Positions 1 through 11,127 of a stretch of DNA of 64,000 nucleotides are shown here, in pieces; the stretch's first letter is position 1; every line of letters begins with the position of its first letter. The translations under genes were made by a program, and so were the position numbers. The stretch spans positions 186,001-250,000 of the forward strand of contig JASANH010001722.1 of the NCBI GenBank assembly GCA_030248295.1, given 5' to 3'. Below the pieces are notes generated by a model that ran no database searches, was not told the DNA's origin, and saw only the letters and a program-made list of their open reading frames with translations. The stretch comes from Mesodorylaimus sp. YZB2_4 (lineage: Eukaryota > Nematoda > Enoplea > Dorylaimida > Dorylaimidae).

Positions 1-1169
1 TCACCCTGAGCGCGCCATTGGCCCCACCCCCCTAGATATCGATGTGGCCTATTTTTTTGGCGCATTCGACTTCTAATTTGCTTATGGTCATCTAACATAT
101 CCGCTTCAGTCCTCACTTGTGCCTGTAAGTAACTCAAATATACAATCACAGGTGTGGCAGACACTACCTACAGTATGCGGCTATAAGAAAACCTCTGCCT
201 ATGAGACCGGGAACACGGAATGAGTTTGTAAAACTCCTCTCGTTTTACCGTTTACCATCTCCCCCGTTTCCGTTTTTTCCCCGGTGCCGCCCCCCCTTCC
301 GTTCGCACACGCCGTCGTACAGTATATTTACACACCCACACTTAAAAATCTCGCCAAAAGTTCAAATCGAATTTCTGTTTTCATAAAAGCAGGGCGGATT
401 GGGAAAAAATAGTAGTCTGACCACGTGCGCGTCTCAGAATTTGCAAGTAGTCTGAAAATCAGTTGCTGATAAGCCGGTTCAAACTTTTAATGCCTAAAAT
501 GACACCTGAATGAGTGAATGACGCGAACGGCATGATCACATGAGCAGGTTGTTTGTCAGGTAAGCTAGCAGGCCATTAGATAAAGCCAGTAGAATCAAGG
601 TTTCTCATGTTTAGCTCCAAAACCATGCAAAACGCTAAAGTGATCAGCACAAACCTCCTGGGCAACTTAGACTGGCTGACTGTGCTTTCTTACAGGGACC
701 CACCCATGGGCCGTTAAACTTATCACGTAGCAGTAACGTTAGGCAAATTCTGCGTCACTTCTCGCAGTGCGTGCGATTTTACCACCACTTCACACGTCGC
801 GTTGGGCGTAAATCTATAGTCTGTTGCAGTCGGAGATAAAACAAATCGACAAACATGCTTCAAAAAACTTATCGTTAGGCGGAGTATTATTCAGGCTTTA
901 CTTATGATCAACAACTTTTTTTAAAACGAGTCCTCAATTCACCTAATGTTCAGTTTTTTGCATCCTGTAAAATGTTATCATCACCAGCCGCCCCCTTCCA
1001 CGTCATACGATTCGACTAACCATGACTCTTTATGTTTAGTTAATCTGAAATTATTGGTCGGAGTCGGCTACATAAGCTCAAGAAAAAGTCTTCTGCAGCT
1101 GATCCATTCAGCTATTCAACTTGCTTCCATCGAGTCAAAGATTCAATCTTTCAACTTTCTGAATCGAAT
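1..1169. other. Intergenic, no gene recognised
   Basis: No open frame here shows a recognisable domain, signal peptide or splice structure. The stretch presumably holds the upstream control region of the peptide gene at 1170, but I see no convincing TATA box. Confidence 0.5.
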
Positions 1170-1397
1170 ATGAAGGTTTCAGTGGTCATCGCTTTCGCCT
1201 TGCTGGTTTCTTGTGCCATATCCGTGGCCACTGCCGATATCAAAGGAGACGAGTGTGGCTGCGCTGGAAAATGTGACGATGGCGACGACAATCGCTGCAA
1301 CACGTGCTGCATGGCCAAATGTAAGAAACAACATCCAAGTGTCATTGGTGGCCATTGTGGCAGCTTCTTTCGCAAAACGTGCTGGTGCGATCAGTGA
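1170..1397 (+). CDS. Small secreted cysteine-rich peptide
   Basis: A single-exon frame of 75 aa starts at ATG 1170 and stops at 1397. Residues 1-22 are a clear signal peptide: Lys at position 3, a hydrophobic core (VVIAFALLVSCAISVA), then a small-residue cleavage site. The mature part of about 53 residues holds ten cysteines in the order C-x-C-x3-C, C-x2-CC-x3-C, C, C-x-C, enough for five disulfides, and ends in a CWCDQ tail. This layout is that of a secreted defensin-like or knottin-like peptide; antimicrobial, structural and signalling roles are all possible and the family is not identified. The antisense strand is also open here, which is a shadow of the coding frame. There are no close neighbours; the next gene, at 4.1 kb, is on the other strand. 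Confidence 0.62.
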   Translation: MKVSVVIAFALLVSCAISVATADIKGDECGCAGKCDDGDDNRCNTCCMAKCKKQHPSVIGGHCGSFFRKTCWCDQ

Positions 1398-4127
1398 GCT
1401 GCAAGACGAAAGCGCGTCCAAGAAAGTTTTTCAAATGTTTATTCAAGTTTTGCAAACGTTTTGATTTCTGTCAGCACTATTGCTCATTTTTTTATGAATA
1501 GCATTGATCATAGTTCAATCATAATTATTAAAGGAATTCATCCTGCTGTAAAGGCAACTTTTCAGCTAGCAAAATATTTGAAAGACTTGTGCGCTACACT
1601 TTTTTTCGCACTAGGCTTAACTTGCTATAGAGTGCTAAAGCGCCGCTCGCGGGAAATTTAAAAGTTCGAACATAAAAAAACGGAGAGTTGGTTTCGAGAA
1701 ATCTGACTTATATTAAGTTAATTAAAATGTCAATGTGCCAAATTTGTTTCCCAAAAATTTTTTGGTAGACCATTCATTGGGAACCGCCAATGCACATGGT
1801 GGCGACACGGCTTAGACTGGCAAGCGACTGGTCGGTTCGGCCAGAGACGCACTGCACAGTGTATTGCAATGTATTCGAACCACTTCGGTTGATGTTTCAG
1901 CGGCAGATATAGTCAATAGTCGAGAGTCGCAGTCCTGCATTTTTGCAGTCGGGGGTTTTGTCCCCGAGGCTTCGATCTCTCCTCTCCCTCCACCACCATG
2001 GTTTGCTGGTTGCACCTCTATGACAGCCCGAGACAATGGTCAAGTCATGCAGCTAATGTTCCGTATCAGGACAGTGTACAGAGGGACTTGGAACTGATGA
2101 AATTATTGATTTCGGTAGCGGATTTATGCGGGGCTGTCAAATATTGGCTTATGGCTTTCCTTCTTTTAGTTTTTGTGCAGATGAGGTTTGCTAGTGTTCA
2201 TAAAAACAACAGTACTGACTCCACATCGAACCTCGACGACACCCATGGGTCTGCTCAAGTTGTCGAATCTGGCGCATAATCCACATTACCAGCCAGTGAG
2301 CCTGCTGTCCTGGCTGCCTAGCTGCGAGTGGCCTCGGCTGAACTTTCAAGCTTTTTGCAAATAATAAGACTGTCTCTAGTGGTCGTACTGAACGGACCGG
2401 GGACCTAGAGCTGTGTGCAACACTTGCACTATGTCCCGCGTGCGGGTACATACAGAATGGCGTGGGCAGTTGAAGTACTACTTCTGTTTCACGAACACAA
2501 TTCACGTTTACCAAACTGATCTTACTGGCAAAACCAAAAGCAGCATTTTCAATAATCTACTTTGCTGATGGCAGGCCAGTTTTTCTTAAAACATATTTTA
2601 TGGTCAACTGTATGTCCATATGTGACCTTCCCAATTGTGCAGGCCAGGAGGAGCGTCACTCCTCGAGTTTGAGGTTTTGACTCAGCGTGCCCAAGAGCTG
2701 GTGCAGCTACTTAACAGAGGCTGGTCCAAGACGCCTCGCTCATGGTTCTTTGCCCCCTCCTACCCGATTGTCGCAAAATGTAATCACGCTTTCGACTACA
2801 TGCTGACTTATGAGTGCGCTCGACATTCAAAATCGTCAAATGTGCTATCAGGCCCACCCAGTAGTGGCTGAGTGCTGTTTGTCAATCAACCCTGCATTTA
2901 CGACATTTCAAATGCATTAGGCTCTGTTGCCTTGCAACACCGCACCCTGCTGTCTGCCAGGCAAAACTCGTTTCATGTTCTCTTCTGCCAGAAACAGGCG
3001 AGAATAGCAGCGAATCTGTGCACTCGTATTTGATTTATGCCGCCGATTGACGCACTGCACCCTCCTGGCGAGATTTATATTTAAAGTTTTCTTGAATGGA
3101 ACCCAGTTACTACGCTCAGCCAGATGACATTTTGTCGAGCTCCAAGATTAATTGGTTCTATAAAAATTAGAATTTGTTCTGAGTTTTGTGAAAAACTTTG
3201 TGTTTTTCCTTGAAAAATCGATTTGTAAGAAAAAAGACGGTATTCTTTGCGTTTTTGCTTGCCTTAGGCTAAATGAAACAAACGCTAACTGACATTTGCG
3301 CATGGAATAGGCTTCGGAATGGAACCTCGTTCTGAGCCGCACCTTCGTCTGATTTTGGAGACAGATCGCGGTCGTAAAATGTTAAAACTACATTTTTATG
3401 GTGAAATAGTTGATTCCATAAAAGAAATCCACGCATGACATGCCTGAATGGGATTTGCTCCACGTCTGGGTCCCCTGCTTTGTAGCCAAAGTGAGCCCGA
3501 TTTGATCGTTCTGTCTGCTTGGAAACAATTTTTGCAAAGAAGTCTTATCACACTTTTCCTTTCCCAAAAGAAGCTGAGCAATCATGTGAAGTCACCAAAT
3601 ATCACCATACTGTAGTCATGTACAAAAATTGCAACATGCCAGTGCACATGAAAAAAAATAAGAAGAAATAAAAAAGCGCCACCAAATCACCCTATCACAA
3701 TTACAGCACGAAAGCACGCCCCGTGCGATGAGTGTTCTCCTGTTAGCCGTGCTGCTTAAAAATATCCTAATCCGACGGGTACAACAATTATGCACTTGAC
3801 AATTTTTAACACTTTCAGATATGTCAAATATGTCTGAGCTTGCATTACAGTCACTCGGAAATACATGAAACAAGGGTAGGGCTAACAGAAAAACAATGCG
3901 ATAACAAGGGCTACCATGCGCAGAAATAAGAAAAAAAGAGCACTGAGTAAAGCGGAAGCAGTGTAAAGTACAGCATGCACCTGTTACTAAGTTAGCTGCA
4001 AATCCCCTTATCACACTTATCCCAGATAAGGTTGAACCTTATGAGTAGGATAGGTAGGGCTAAATCGTACTCCCTACTGTATCTTAGGCAGCATCGCTGT
4101 AAAGAAGCAAAGCATGGGAAAACAGTG
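1398..4127. other. Intergenic, no gene recognised
   Basis: Several frames of 60-130 codons occur, but none shows domains, consistent codon use or splice borders. One GTTAGCCGTGCTGC motif near 3738 belongs to the motif family that is abundant at 6.0-8.4 kb. Confidence 0.45.
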
Positions 4128-5141
4128 CTAGCACGCATGCAAACCTAGAGAACCTGCCTGTTCAATATCTTCCATCCTCAATGCCCGAATTTGCAGCCTA
4201 TCAGCACTGTCCTTTAGGCAACCGACTACAGTCTGTTCAATGACACGGAAACACCCGGGGGACACGTTGTACTGACCTGATGTCACCTCGTATAGACATC
4301 GTTTCTGAGCTTTGATGGGGATGTTATCCTGACCGAACTTGCATATCATTTCGTACTTGTATGGCGCTTGACCTTCCAACCACGTGTCGCCAATGGTCAC
4401 TTCGGTCGGATATCCATCTTTGATGCAGCCAATTGGAACTGCGCTAGCTTCGCCATCGTGCGCTTGACATTGATAAAGGATGGTGGATTTTTGGAAATGT
4501 TCTTGGTCTTGCATACGACGTCCATTGTAGACGCATCCGCTCGGTTTGATGGCGATCTTACGATTGTTGTCCGGATCACGTAAACACGTGTACCAATAGT
4601 CGCCACGTTCGAATGTATCGCCCAAACCATACTCTCGATTGTCCTTCGTACACCCGACTGGACACATGCTGCACGTGCCATTCTTGGTTTTCAAACATTG
4701 ATAAACGAAACTGCCTCGAGTCACCTTCTCGTTTATGGTCACCCGCCGACCTTGATCGATGCAGCCGGCCACTTCGATCCGCAATTGATCACCTTGGCGG
4801 GAACAGGAATATGCATATTTTAGATCGTCCCACGTTTCATCAGGGGCGTGTTCTCGACCATTGTAGACGCACGATTTGAACACGATGCTCAAATAACCAT
4901 CGCCATCTTCCACGCATTGCATACGGTAACTATTGCTGTCGTAGGTGCCACCGACTGGGATCTCTTTGTTGTCCTCACTCAAGCATCCCTTCGGAACCAG
5001 TTGACCATTCTGGCATTGATACCAGTATCGTCCACGCTCCACCTTGGCTCCATTCGTCACACCGCCCGGACACGTTTCTTGGCCTCTGGCACGGGCTGCA
5101 AAGCCACAAAGCAAGACTGCAAGCAAAGGCAGGAGAATCAT
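4128..5141 (-). CDS. Secreted protein with six Fn1-like (MIG-18-type) repeats
   Basis: An uninterrupted minus-strand frame. The frame extends upstream, but the ATG at 5141 is preferred because it places a signal peptide (MILLPLLAVLLCGFAARARG) at the N-terminus, giving 337 aa. The mature protein consists of about six repeats of 45 residues, each with the pattern C-x-(Y/D)-(N/Q)-G-x8-12-(W/Y)-x-Y-x-C-x8-12-G-C. This matches what is known as the 'abnormal cell migration protein 18-like, fibronectin type I' domain, a family found mainly in nematodes. The expected location is extracellular matrix or cuticle; the role in this organism is inferred only. A TATA-like CCATAAAAGG lies about 80 bp upstream of the ATG (5221-5230, minus strand), which suggests an ordinary promoter. 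Absence of introns over 1 kb is unusual among the genes here. The last 30 residues lack the repeat pattern. Confidence 0.8.
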   Translation of the reverse strand: MILLPLLAVLLCGFAARARGQETCPGGVTNGAKVERGRYWYQCQNGQLVPKGCLSEDNKEIPVGGTYDSNSYRMQCVEDGDGYLSIVFKSCVYNGREHAPDETWDDLKYAYSCSRQGDQLRIEVAGCIDQGRRVTINEKVTRGSFVYQCLKTKNGTCSMCPVGCTKDNREYGLGDTFERGDYWYTCLRDPDNNRKIAIKPSGCVYNGRRMQDQEHFQKSTILYQCQAHDGEASAVPIGCIKDGYPTEVTIGDTWLEGQAPYKYEMICKFGQDNIPIKAQKRCLYEVTSGQYNVSPGCFRVIEQTVVGCLKDSADRLQIRALRMEDIEQAGSLGLHAC

Positions 5142-5220
5142 GGTGGCAGATGGATGAGAGCGGGAGATGATCAGTGGTTCAAGGAAAAATGATGCACTGA
5201 GCCAACTCACCCCTACGCCT

Positions 5221-5230
5221 CCTTTTATGG
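5221..5230 (-). promoter_or_regulatory. TATA-like box upstream of the Fn1-repeat gene
   Basis: On the minus strand the sequence reads CCATAAAAGG, about 80 bp before the ATG at 5141. Position and sequence suit a core promoter; this is inference from sequence only. Confidence 0.4.
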
Positions 5231-6239
5231 ACGAAGGTGAGTCGGGTGGGGAACGCGCAGTCAGACAAGGACGAGGAGGGTGCGGCGAGTGAGGACGCCC
5301 GACAACCGTCTACCACAATCTGATGACCTTAGGCGCACCAGCAATGACTACCATTCATAATGAAAAAGTAACCTCCCCCATTTGTTTTCTTGACGGCCAT
5401 ACTACTCGATCGTCTCAAAAGGCGATTATCGTACGGTCCGTTACTGTACCTACTGGCTGCTGGCTGCTGCACCTCGCGGCTATGGATCAGGCGGGCGAAG
5501 GACGCGAAAAGAGGCCGTGGGACGAATTTCAATGCAGACTCCTCTTCTAGAAGAGTAAAAGTGACGCTCCTTCCGGCGCGGCCTCATTCGTCACCTGTCT
5601 CCCTTACAAGACATAGCTCATGCTCGACATCACTTACCTACATGCCTCCTGGACCACTAGCACACCCAAAATACACCGACTGGCAACTGTATCACTAGAA
5701 TGTCCGGGACAGCGAAAAGCAACGAGGGACAATAAATTTTTATATTTACTCCCATTTCTGAAATAAAATTCCATTTTATAGTCTTTGCGCGTGCACTAGG
5801 TTCAAATCGCATACTAATTTCAAAACTTGTCTTCACAACGGGCTCCGTCTGGAATGTATCATAAACCATAGGCGCAACTTTCTGGCTGCTAAAACAAATA
5901 TGTCATAAGAAGTGGTTGAAATGAAACATAGCAGACTTTGCACTACTCTTGAGTTTCCTGCATCAACTAACGATGAGCTTGGTGGTTTTTTCCGCTGTCG
6001 CTATCAGTTACTCAAATCGTGACTCAAATACTTCCCGACGGCTAACAGAAAAATTTGCCTTGGCTTATGAGGCGCAACATTTTTAGGCAGAGTTGAATTT
6101 TTCATGTCGCCTCGGTGGTCGAAACTCAAATGATAAGAACGTTTTTGTGTTAGCCGTGCACATTGCGTGGCGTCACAAGAAGGGTCCCAAGCATCGCACA
6201 TCTACTAGGACGGGCAAGCGAAGAATATCCGCTTCCTTA
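5231..6239. other. Intergenic, no gene recognised
   Basis: No supported coding frame. Copies of the ACGGCTAACAGA motif near 6039 and 6149 mark the beginning of the repeat field to the right. Confidence 0.4.
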
Positions 6240-7078
6240 TGTGGCTAACAGAAGTACTATACTCTGTGCGCTGTTTGGTGTGAAAAATTTGTGGTCTTTG
6301 TGCAATGTACTTTTCTTCTCTGCACTCACTATGAGTGACACGACGTGTGTGACTCAACAACTTCCTGTCATCAATATGAAGTCCTTTCTCATCGTCAGTG
6401 CACGGCTAACAGAAGTCTCACCCATTTATGCGGTAAAATTAACAGGATGAGGTGTTATAATCCCGTTAGCCGTGCTGCTAATGCTTATTCTGTTTGCCTG
6501 TTTCCTCATAACGAAGCACATAATCAATCGGTCAAAGCAAAGGAAGCATAGAATTACAAATTTTAATGTTGTCAGGCAGAGACTTTTTTTAAATGTTGCG
6601 ACGCACGGCTTACAGAAGAAGAAGCATTTGGAAAATTTGTGAAGGCCACACCTTGAAATCGTGACGCCTACAAACTTTCTGTGCAGATTATTGTGAAAAA
6701 TTTGTAGTCTTTGTTTTTCTTTGGAAGCCTGGCTTTGTTTGTGGTACTCACCACCAGTGACCCTAACTTGTATGACCTTCTGGCATCATTACAAAGTCAT
6801 TTCTTATTGTCAGTGCACGGCTAACAGAAGTCTTACCCTTTTTTGCAGTAAAGTTAACGGGATAGGATGTTATTATCCCGTTAGCCGTGCTGCTAATGCT
6901 TATTCTGTCTGCCTGTTTCCTCAATACAAGCACATAATCAATCGGTCAAAGCAAAAAAGGGGAGATTTTAAATTTCAAGGTTACGAAGCAGAGGTTGTGT
7001 TTCAAATGTTGCGACGCACGGCTAACAGAAGAAGAAGCATTTGGAAAATTTGTGAGGGCCACACCTTGAAATCGTGAC
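6240..7078 (+). repeat. Tandem duplication of a ~413-bp unit
   Basis: Two head-to-tail copies, about 6240-6655 and 6656-7078. Landmarks recur at a spacing of 410-420 bp: GTGAAAAATTTGT at 6280 and 6693, GTGCACGGCTAACAGAAGTC at about 6399 and 6817, CCCGTTAGCCGTGCTGCTAA at about 6463 and 6878, and a segment ending TTGAAATCGTGACGCCTA at about 6650 and 7066. Each unit contains the CACGGCTAACAG motif in both orientations, so parts of the unit can fold back on themselves. Looks like a satellite-type or non-autonomous transposon array; not coding. Confidence 0.8.
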
Positions 7079-8639
7079 GCCTAATCGCAGTCGATCGTTC
7101 ATTTTGCAAAAGTCGACTCGTATATTACTCGATTGCAAAGTGAACGAACTTGTGTGAAGGCCGTTGGTGCTGTTAGTCATTTAAAAATTCACATTGAAAA
7201 CAAATTATAGGCACGCATATTAGATGGTCTGCACATAGTGTCCTTGAAGAAATGGCTCTCGTCGCCGACTTGTCTACCGTGTCGACTTTGCGAAATGAGT
7301 CGACTTATAGGAGGCCAGTTGGTGGCGATGAAAAATGATTTATCTCAACAAAAACTCATGTCTGCCAGCACCACGGTCATTGGCATAATGCGACGTTCAT
7401 TGACAAAGAGCCTACTTTTTTTTCTTGAATGGCACAAAACGGGACGCAGGCACTCGAGGCGAGGCAAGGTCGCGAGAATGGAGGCGTGCGTGCGTCCAAA
7501 TTAGGCGGCTGTTGTGAACGTGGCCGTACAGTTATCTAAAAATAGGTTTTGTGTCATTCTCGATCTAAACATGAAATGATGAATTTGTTTGGAAAAAGGT
7601 CTGGCCTTGAATGAATAAGAAGTGGATGGTAACTGAACAAGAACAAGGCGATTCAAGATGCGACTCTGTTAACCAAGGGCTTCGTACTCTGACCATGGAA
7701 TAAGGATACAAAGTACATTTCTCGTGCGAAAATGACTTAGGGATCGTCCAAAGTCAAACCCGCAAAAGCGCTAGATTAGCAAATAATGTTTCGCGTATTC
7801 TGAAACTGAGATTCAAAGACCTCGTGCATCGCATCGTCATGAAAGGCGAAGGTTTCCAAGTACACGGCTAATAGGAAAACGTCAAATGAAGCTAGTTGCA
7901 CCCATCAATGCTTGCTGTCAGAGCCCAGAAATGGCTTACAAGGTAAGAAAACAGCAGGCCTAGACCGAGAGCATGACACCCCACCTGTGCTGCCCCTGCT
8001 GCCTGTGCGATTTGGAGATGGAGACCTGGCTGCCATGCAATAGCGTCCATGCAGGCCAGGGATGGTCTCCTAATCCATGGCAGGGATGCGCACATCCAGC
8101 CGATAGCACAAGAATAATGATGAAGCTGCTTTTTCTTAGTTCCGAGCTCTGAGCCTTTCGAAGTGACAAGTTCTCGTTGGGTATAGTCACGAAAGCTAAA
8201 ATCCCACTTTTTGGAACAGTATTGGGCCGATTTACATCACAACATTTTACTTTTTCGCAGTCTTGGTTTCAATTCACCGTTTGAAGCGCCAGTATAGAAA
8301 TTCCCTTCCTTTCCTGTCTTACATCAAAATTTAAAAATTCACCCAATCTTTGCTTAAAACTCTTAGTTGGTCCGTGTGGAAACAGGTTAGCCGTGTGCGT
8401 CTTTTCCTTGTGAAAACCGGTTTTATGTTCACCTTCAGCGTCTAAGAACTGGTCTTTGTTCTAACCGCCGTAATTGGGTCTGTGGACCCAAGAAATAGAC
8501 CAACTAAGGGATAAAAACTGATGACTGGAGGATATTTCTCGACAAGAGTTCGACCTGTGATAGCTGACGTAGCATCACTCACTCTGGGCATGGATGGTTT
8601 AGCCAGGTGCTTTGTCTTTTTCTGTTGATTTGGGCTAGG
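7079..8639. other. Intergenic, no gene recognised
   Basis: No supported gene. Weaker copies of the CACGGCTAA / TTAGCCGTG motif occur near 7863 and 8389. Confidence 0.4.
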
Positions 8640-9155
8640 GGTCAATCCATAAAGAACGTCCCACCAGAAAAAGCTCGTTTTCTTGACTTCCCCTTCCCCC
8701 CTATCCACATTTCATCTATTTCGTCTTGACCCCCCCCCCCCCCCCCACCTGAAAAAAATGGTCGTCCACTTTAGCGGACCCTCTTCCATAGCAATTTCAT
8801 CCTGCGAAAAAATTGATCCAAGCATCGACCGATTCGCCAAAATGATGAGGATTTGTCTTCAGTCCGATTCGATCGCCGCATCTGTCATACTACATGTAAA
8901 TAAAAAATCACAATTTTCTCCAACATTAGTATATAATCACGCTTTAGGTGCGGGTGTTGTTCTGAGCTTCTATACACAGTGGCGGCGAGAAAACTGCTGG
9001 CCCGAGAGGGCGTTGTGCCAAAGGCGTCACTCCCCTTTTAGTATTTCATTTCATCCACGCTGAGGGTCAGATCGGTCGATGCTGGCAGCACAGCAATTGT
9101 CTCTGACGCCCCAATGATGGAAATGACAATTCTGGCGCCAGTGGGCCATGGCTAA
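8640..9155 (+). repeat. Dispersed repeat R3, uninterrupted copy
   Basis: Shares an ordered series of blocks with 13035-13452 plus 14992-15110: CCATAAAGRACGT, the C-rich stretch after TTTCGTCTTGACC, TTTAGCGGACCCT, CGACCGATTCGCC, GTGCCAAAGRCGTCAC, ATCCACGC, GGTCAGATC and CTGGCGCCAGTG. A poly-C tract of about 17 bp lies at 8731-8747. This copy keeps the empty site of the element inserted in the 13-kb copy. No coding capacity was recognised. Confidence 0.75.
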
Positions 9156-9569
9156 ACCCGGACTGGGTCGGGTTGCATAATTTGCATCATGCATTCATAA
9201 AGCCTTCCATCCCACGTGTTCTTTCTGCATAATTTCCAAGAGTGTCAGATAAAAAAGATGTGACAATGACTAATTTTTCTGAGTGATTTGTGTATAAGAA
9301 GGGGTCCATATCTGAGAGTTCCAATAAAAAACATTCTCAGCAACTCTACGTCATGAATGTGTTGGGACTAGCCATCGTCTGACTCGTGAGAAAGACTTGA
9401 TAATTTTTAACATATCGTAGGAGTATCTACAATCACATTTTGATTCCTGAATATGACAAATAAGTTCTTGTATAAACCTGGTATTTTAGCCTGTGCCCAA
9501 GCCACACAAAATTTGCACAAATAATAATACCCTCGACCACCATTAAACGTTATACATTGTCATTGCAAA

Positions 9570-9679
9570 ACAATTCGACTCCCGCCTCGGTACAAAATGA
9601 TTGTCAAATGCAGTATGTGTTCCTTAGCCCTCAAGTGCGCTGTATGGTGCTTGGCTATGGATAAAGTATGACATGACAA
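9570..9679 (+). repeat. tRNA-derived SINE family A, 5'-truncated copy
   Basis: The tRNA B-box (TTCGACTCCCGCC) is followed by the family-A tail: TCGGTACAAAATGATTGTCA, CCTTAGCCCTCAAGTGCGC, GGTGCTTGGCTATGGATAAA, GTATGACATGACA. The A-box half of the head is missing. Confidence 0.8.
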
Positions 9680-10594
9680 TTTACTGCATTCAATAGTCAG
9701 GTACCCTGACATTCCTCCATGAGTAGTGATGGTTCTGACTGGGGATAGCTTCCAGCACAATATGGCTCCGTAAGAAGTCTTTTTGTGAAGACTTTAGCAC
9801 ACTCTAGCGAGGGCTATTATTCAGGCGTTTCTTTGTTCAAATGGTATAGCCTGTCTCTGACTCCAAAAGTTAGTGATTCCTTGTCGCCCGCTACTGTAAG
9901 GTAGTTTTCAATTATTTCAGCACTATTTTGGGTACCAATATGAGTGAAGGCTGCTTTAAAAGGATTTACCTGTGGAATAACAAAAACTGAAACTTTTGGT
10001 GCCTATTGAGACGTTTAACGTCACATCGAAATATCAGTCACCTTTACAGCGAAGCCGGCACATTTTCAGAGGATTTGGTGCAAGGTTTTCATCACAAGGA
10101 ACTTCAGCGGCTTAGAGCAAATTCGGGTCAACCCGACCCGAAATATTGGGTTAGGTCGGATTGAACCCGACCTGATCTTGTGCCTAGCCATGGCGAGTGT
10201 GGGGAGAGTGATCGATCCCCCGGGCTGGGTCACCCCGTCGATGTGATGTTTTACTGGCAAGCATAGTCGCAAAACTCGCTCAGTCAGAGCATCTGGCCAA
10301 CTTCCTCCTCTGCATGCTGGGCGCTATCACAGAAGGCACCCGATTTGAGCGACAGAAACACTGGCAGCATCATTAAAATTGATTATCCACCTGGGAAAAA
10401 ACAGAAGCGAAAGGATGAAAAGTTTTTTGAAAACTTGCATCTTGCATCGATGAGTCACTCAAGAGGGGTTGTCGGATGAACGTTTGATTATTTTAATATC
10501 AGTAGTTTATAATCAGTATTCACTATTGCTGATTGCGTCGATTTCTGAGATATCCCCCTCCAATTTTGTAAAGTAAACCTCCAGCTTTCCGCTA

Positions 10595-10650
10595 ACCATT
10601 ATCCCCCCCCCCCCCCCAAGGATGGACGTCCTTCATGAATGGCCCCTTGA
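10595..10650 (-). repeat. Fragment of the R3 poly-C/GGACGTCC repeat
   Basis: A poly-C tract of about 13 bp followed by AAGGATGGACGTCCTTCATG and AATGGCCCC. In reverse it matches the start of R3 (GGCCATCCATAAAGGACGT). Confidence 0.45.
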
Positions 10651-11127
10651 GAAGTTGAATTTGTTTGATAACTACAGTCTTGAAAGGTGTAATGATCAAA
10701 ACTGACTTCGCCCCTGTTTACCTTGTGCTGCATTTGTATGAGCTGTGAATAATCACTTGATCTTTTAGATTGATGAACATCGCTCTTATACCCGACGGTA
10801 TTCGAATCCTGTGTTTTACAAAGAAGGGAATTGGCGCTATGACCCCTCCCCAGTGAAGCTAAAATCAAAAAAGGCTAGAAAAGGCGGTAATATAAGATAA
10901 GTCAACTTAACTCTTGCAGGAAAAAATCAGCTTTGCTACTCTTTTTTTTTGAATTGGCGCTTCTTTTCAGGACCAGTTCGAACCTGCGGCTCTCTGTGTG
11001 CGTCGACTACAGTATATTTTCCCGCCATTTCTGTTCGAGATGGCCTCTCCCTTGCTTGCTGCAGCTGCATGCTTTTTCTAGCTGATGGAAATCAAAAATT
11101 TTTGGTGTGTTGTGTCGATCAGTCACC

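Noticed and set aside
2191-2514. 107-codon minus-strand frame
   Set aside because: No domain, signal or splice context; composition looks random.
3616-4014. 132-codon minus-strand frame with many Cys and Phe
   Set aside because: No recognisable family, and the region carries pieces of the TTAGCCGTGCT repeat, so it is probably non-coding.
8683-9063. 126-codon plus-strand frame
   Set aside because: Lies wholly within dispersed repeat R3 and is not kept open in the second R3 copy.
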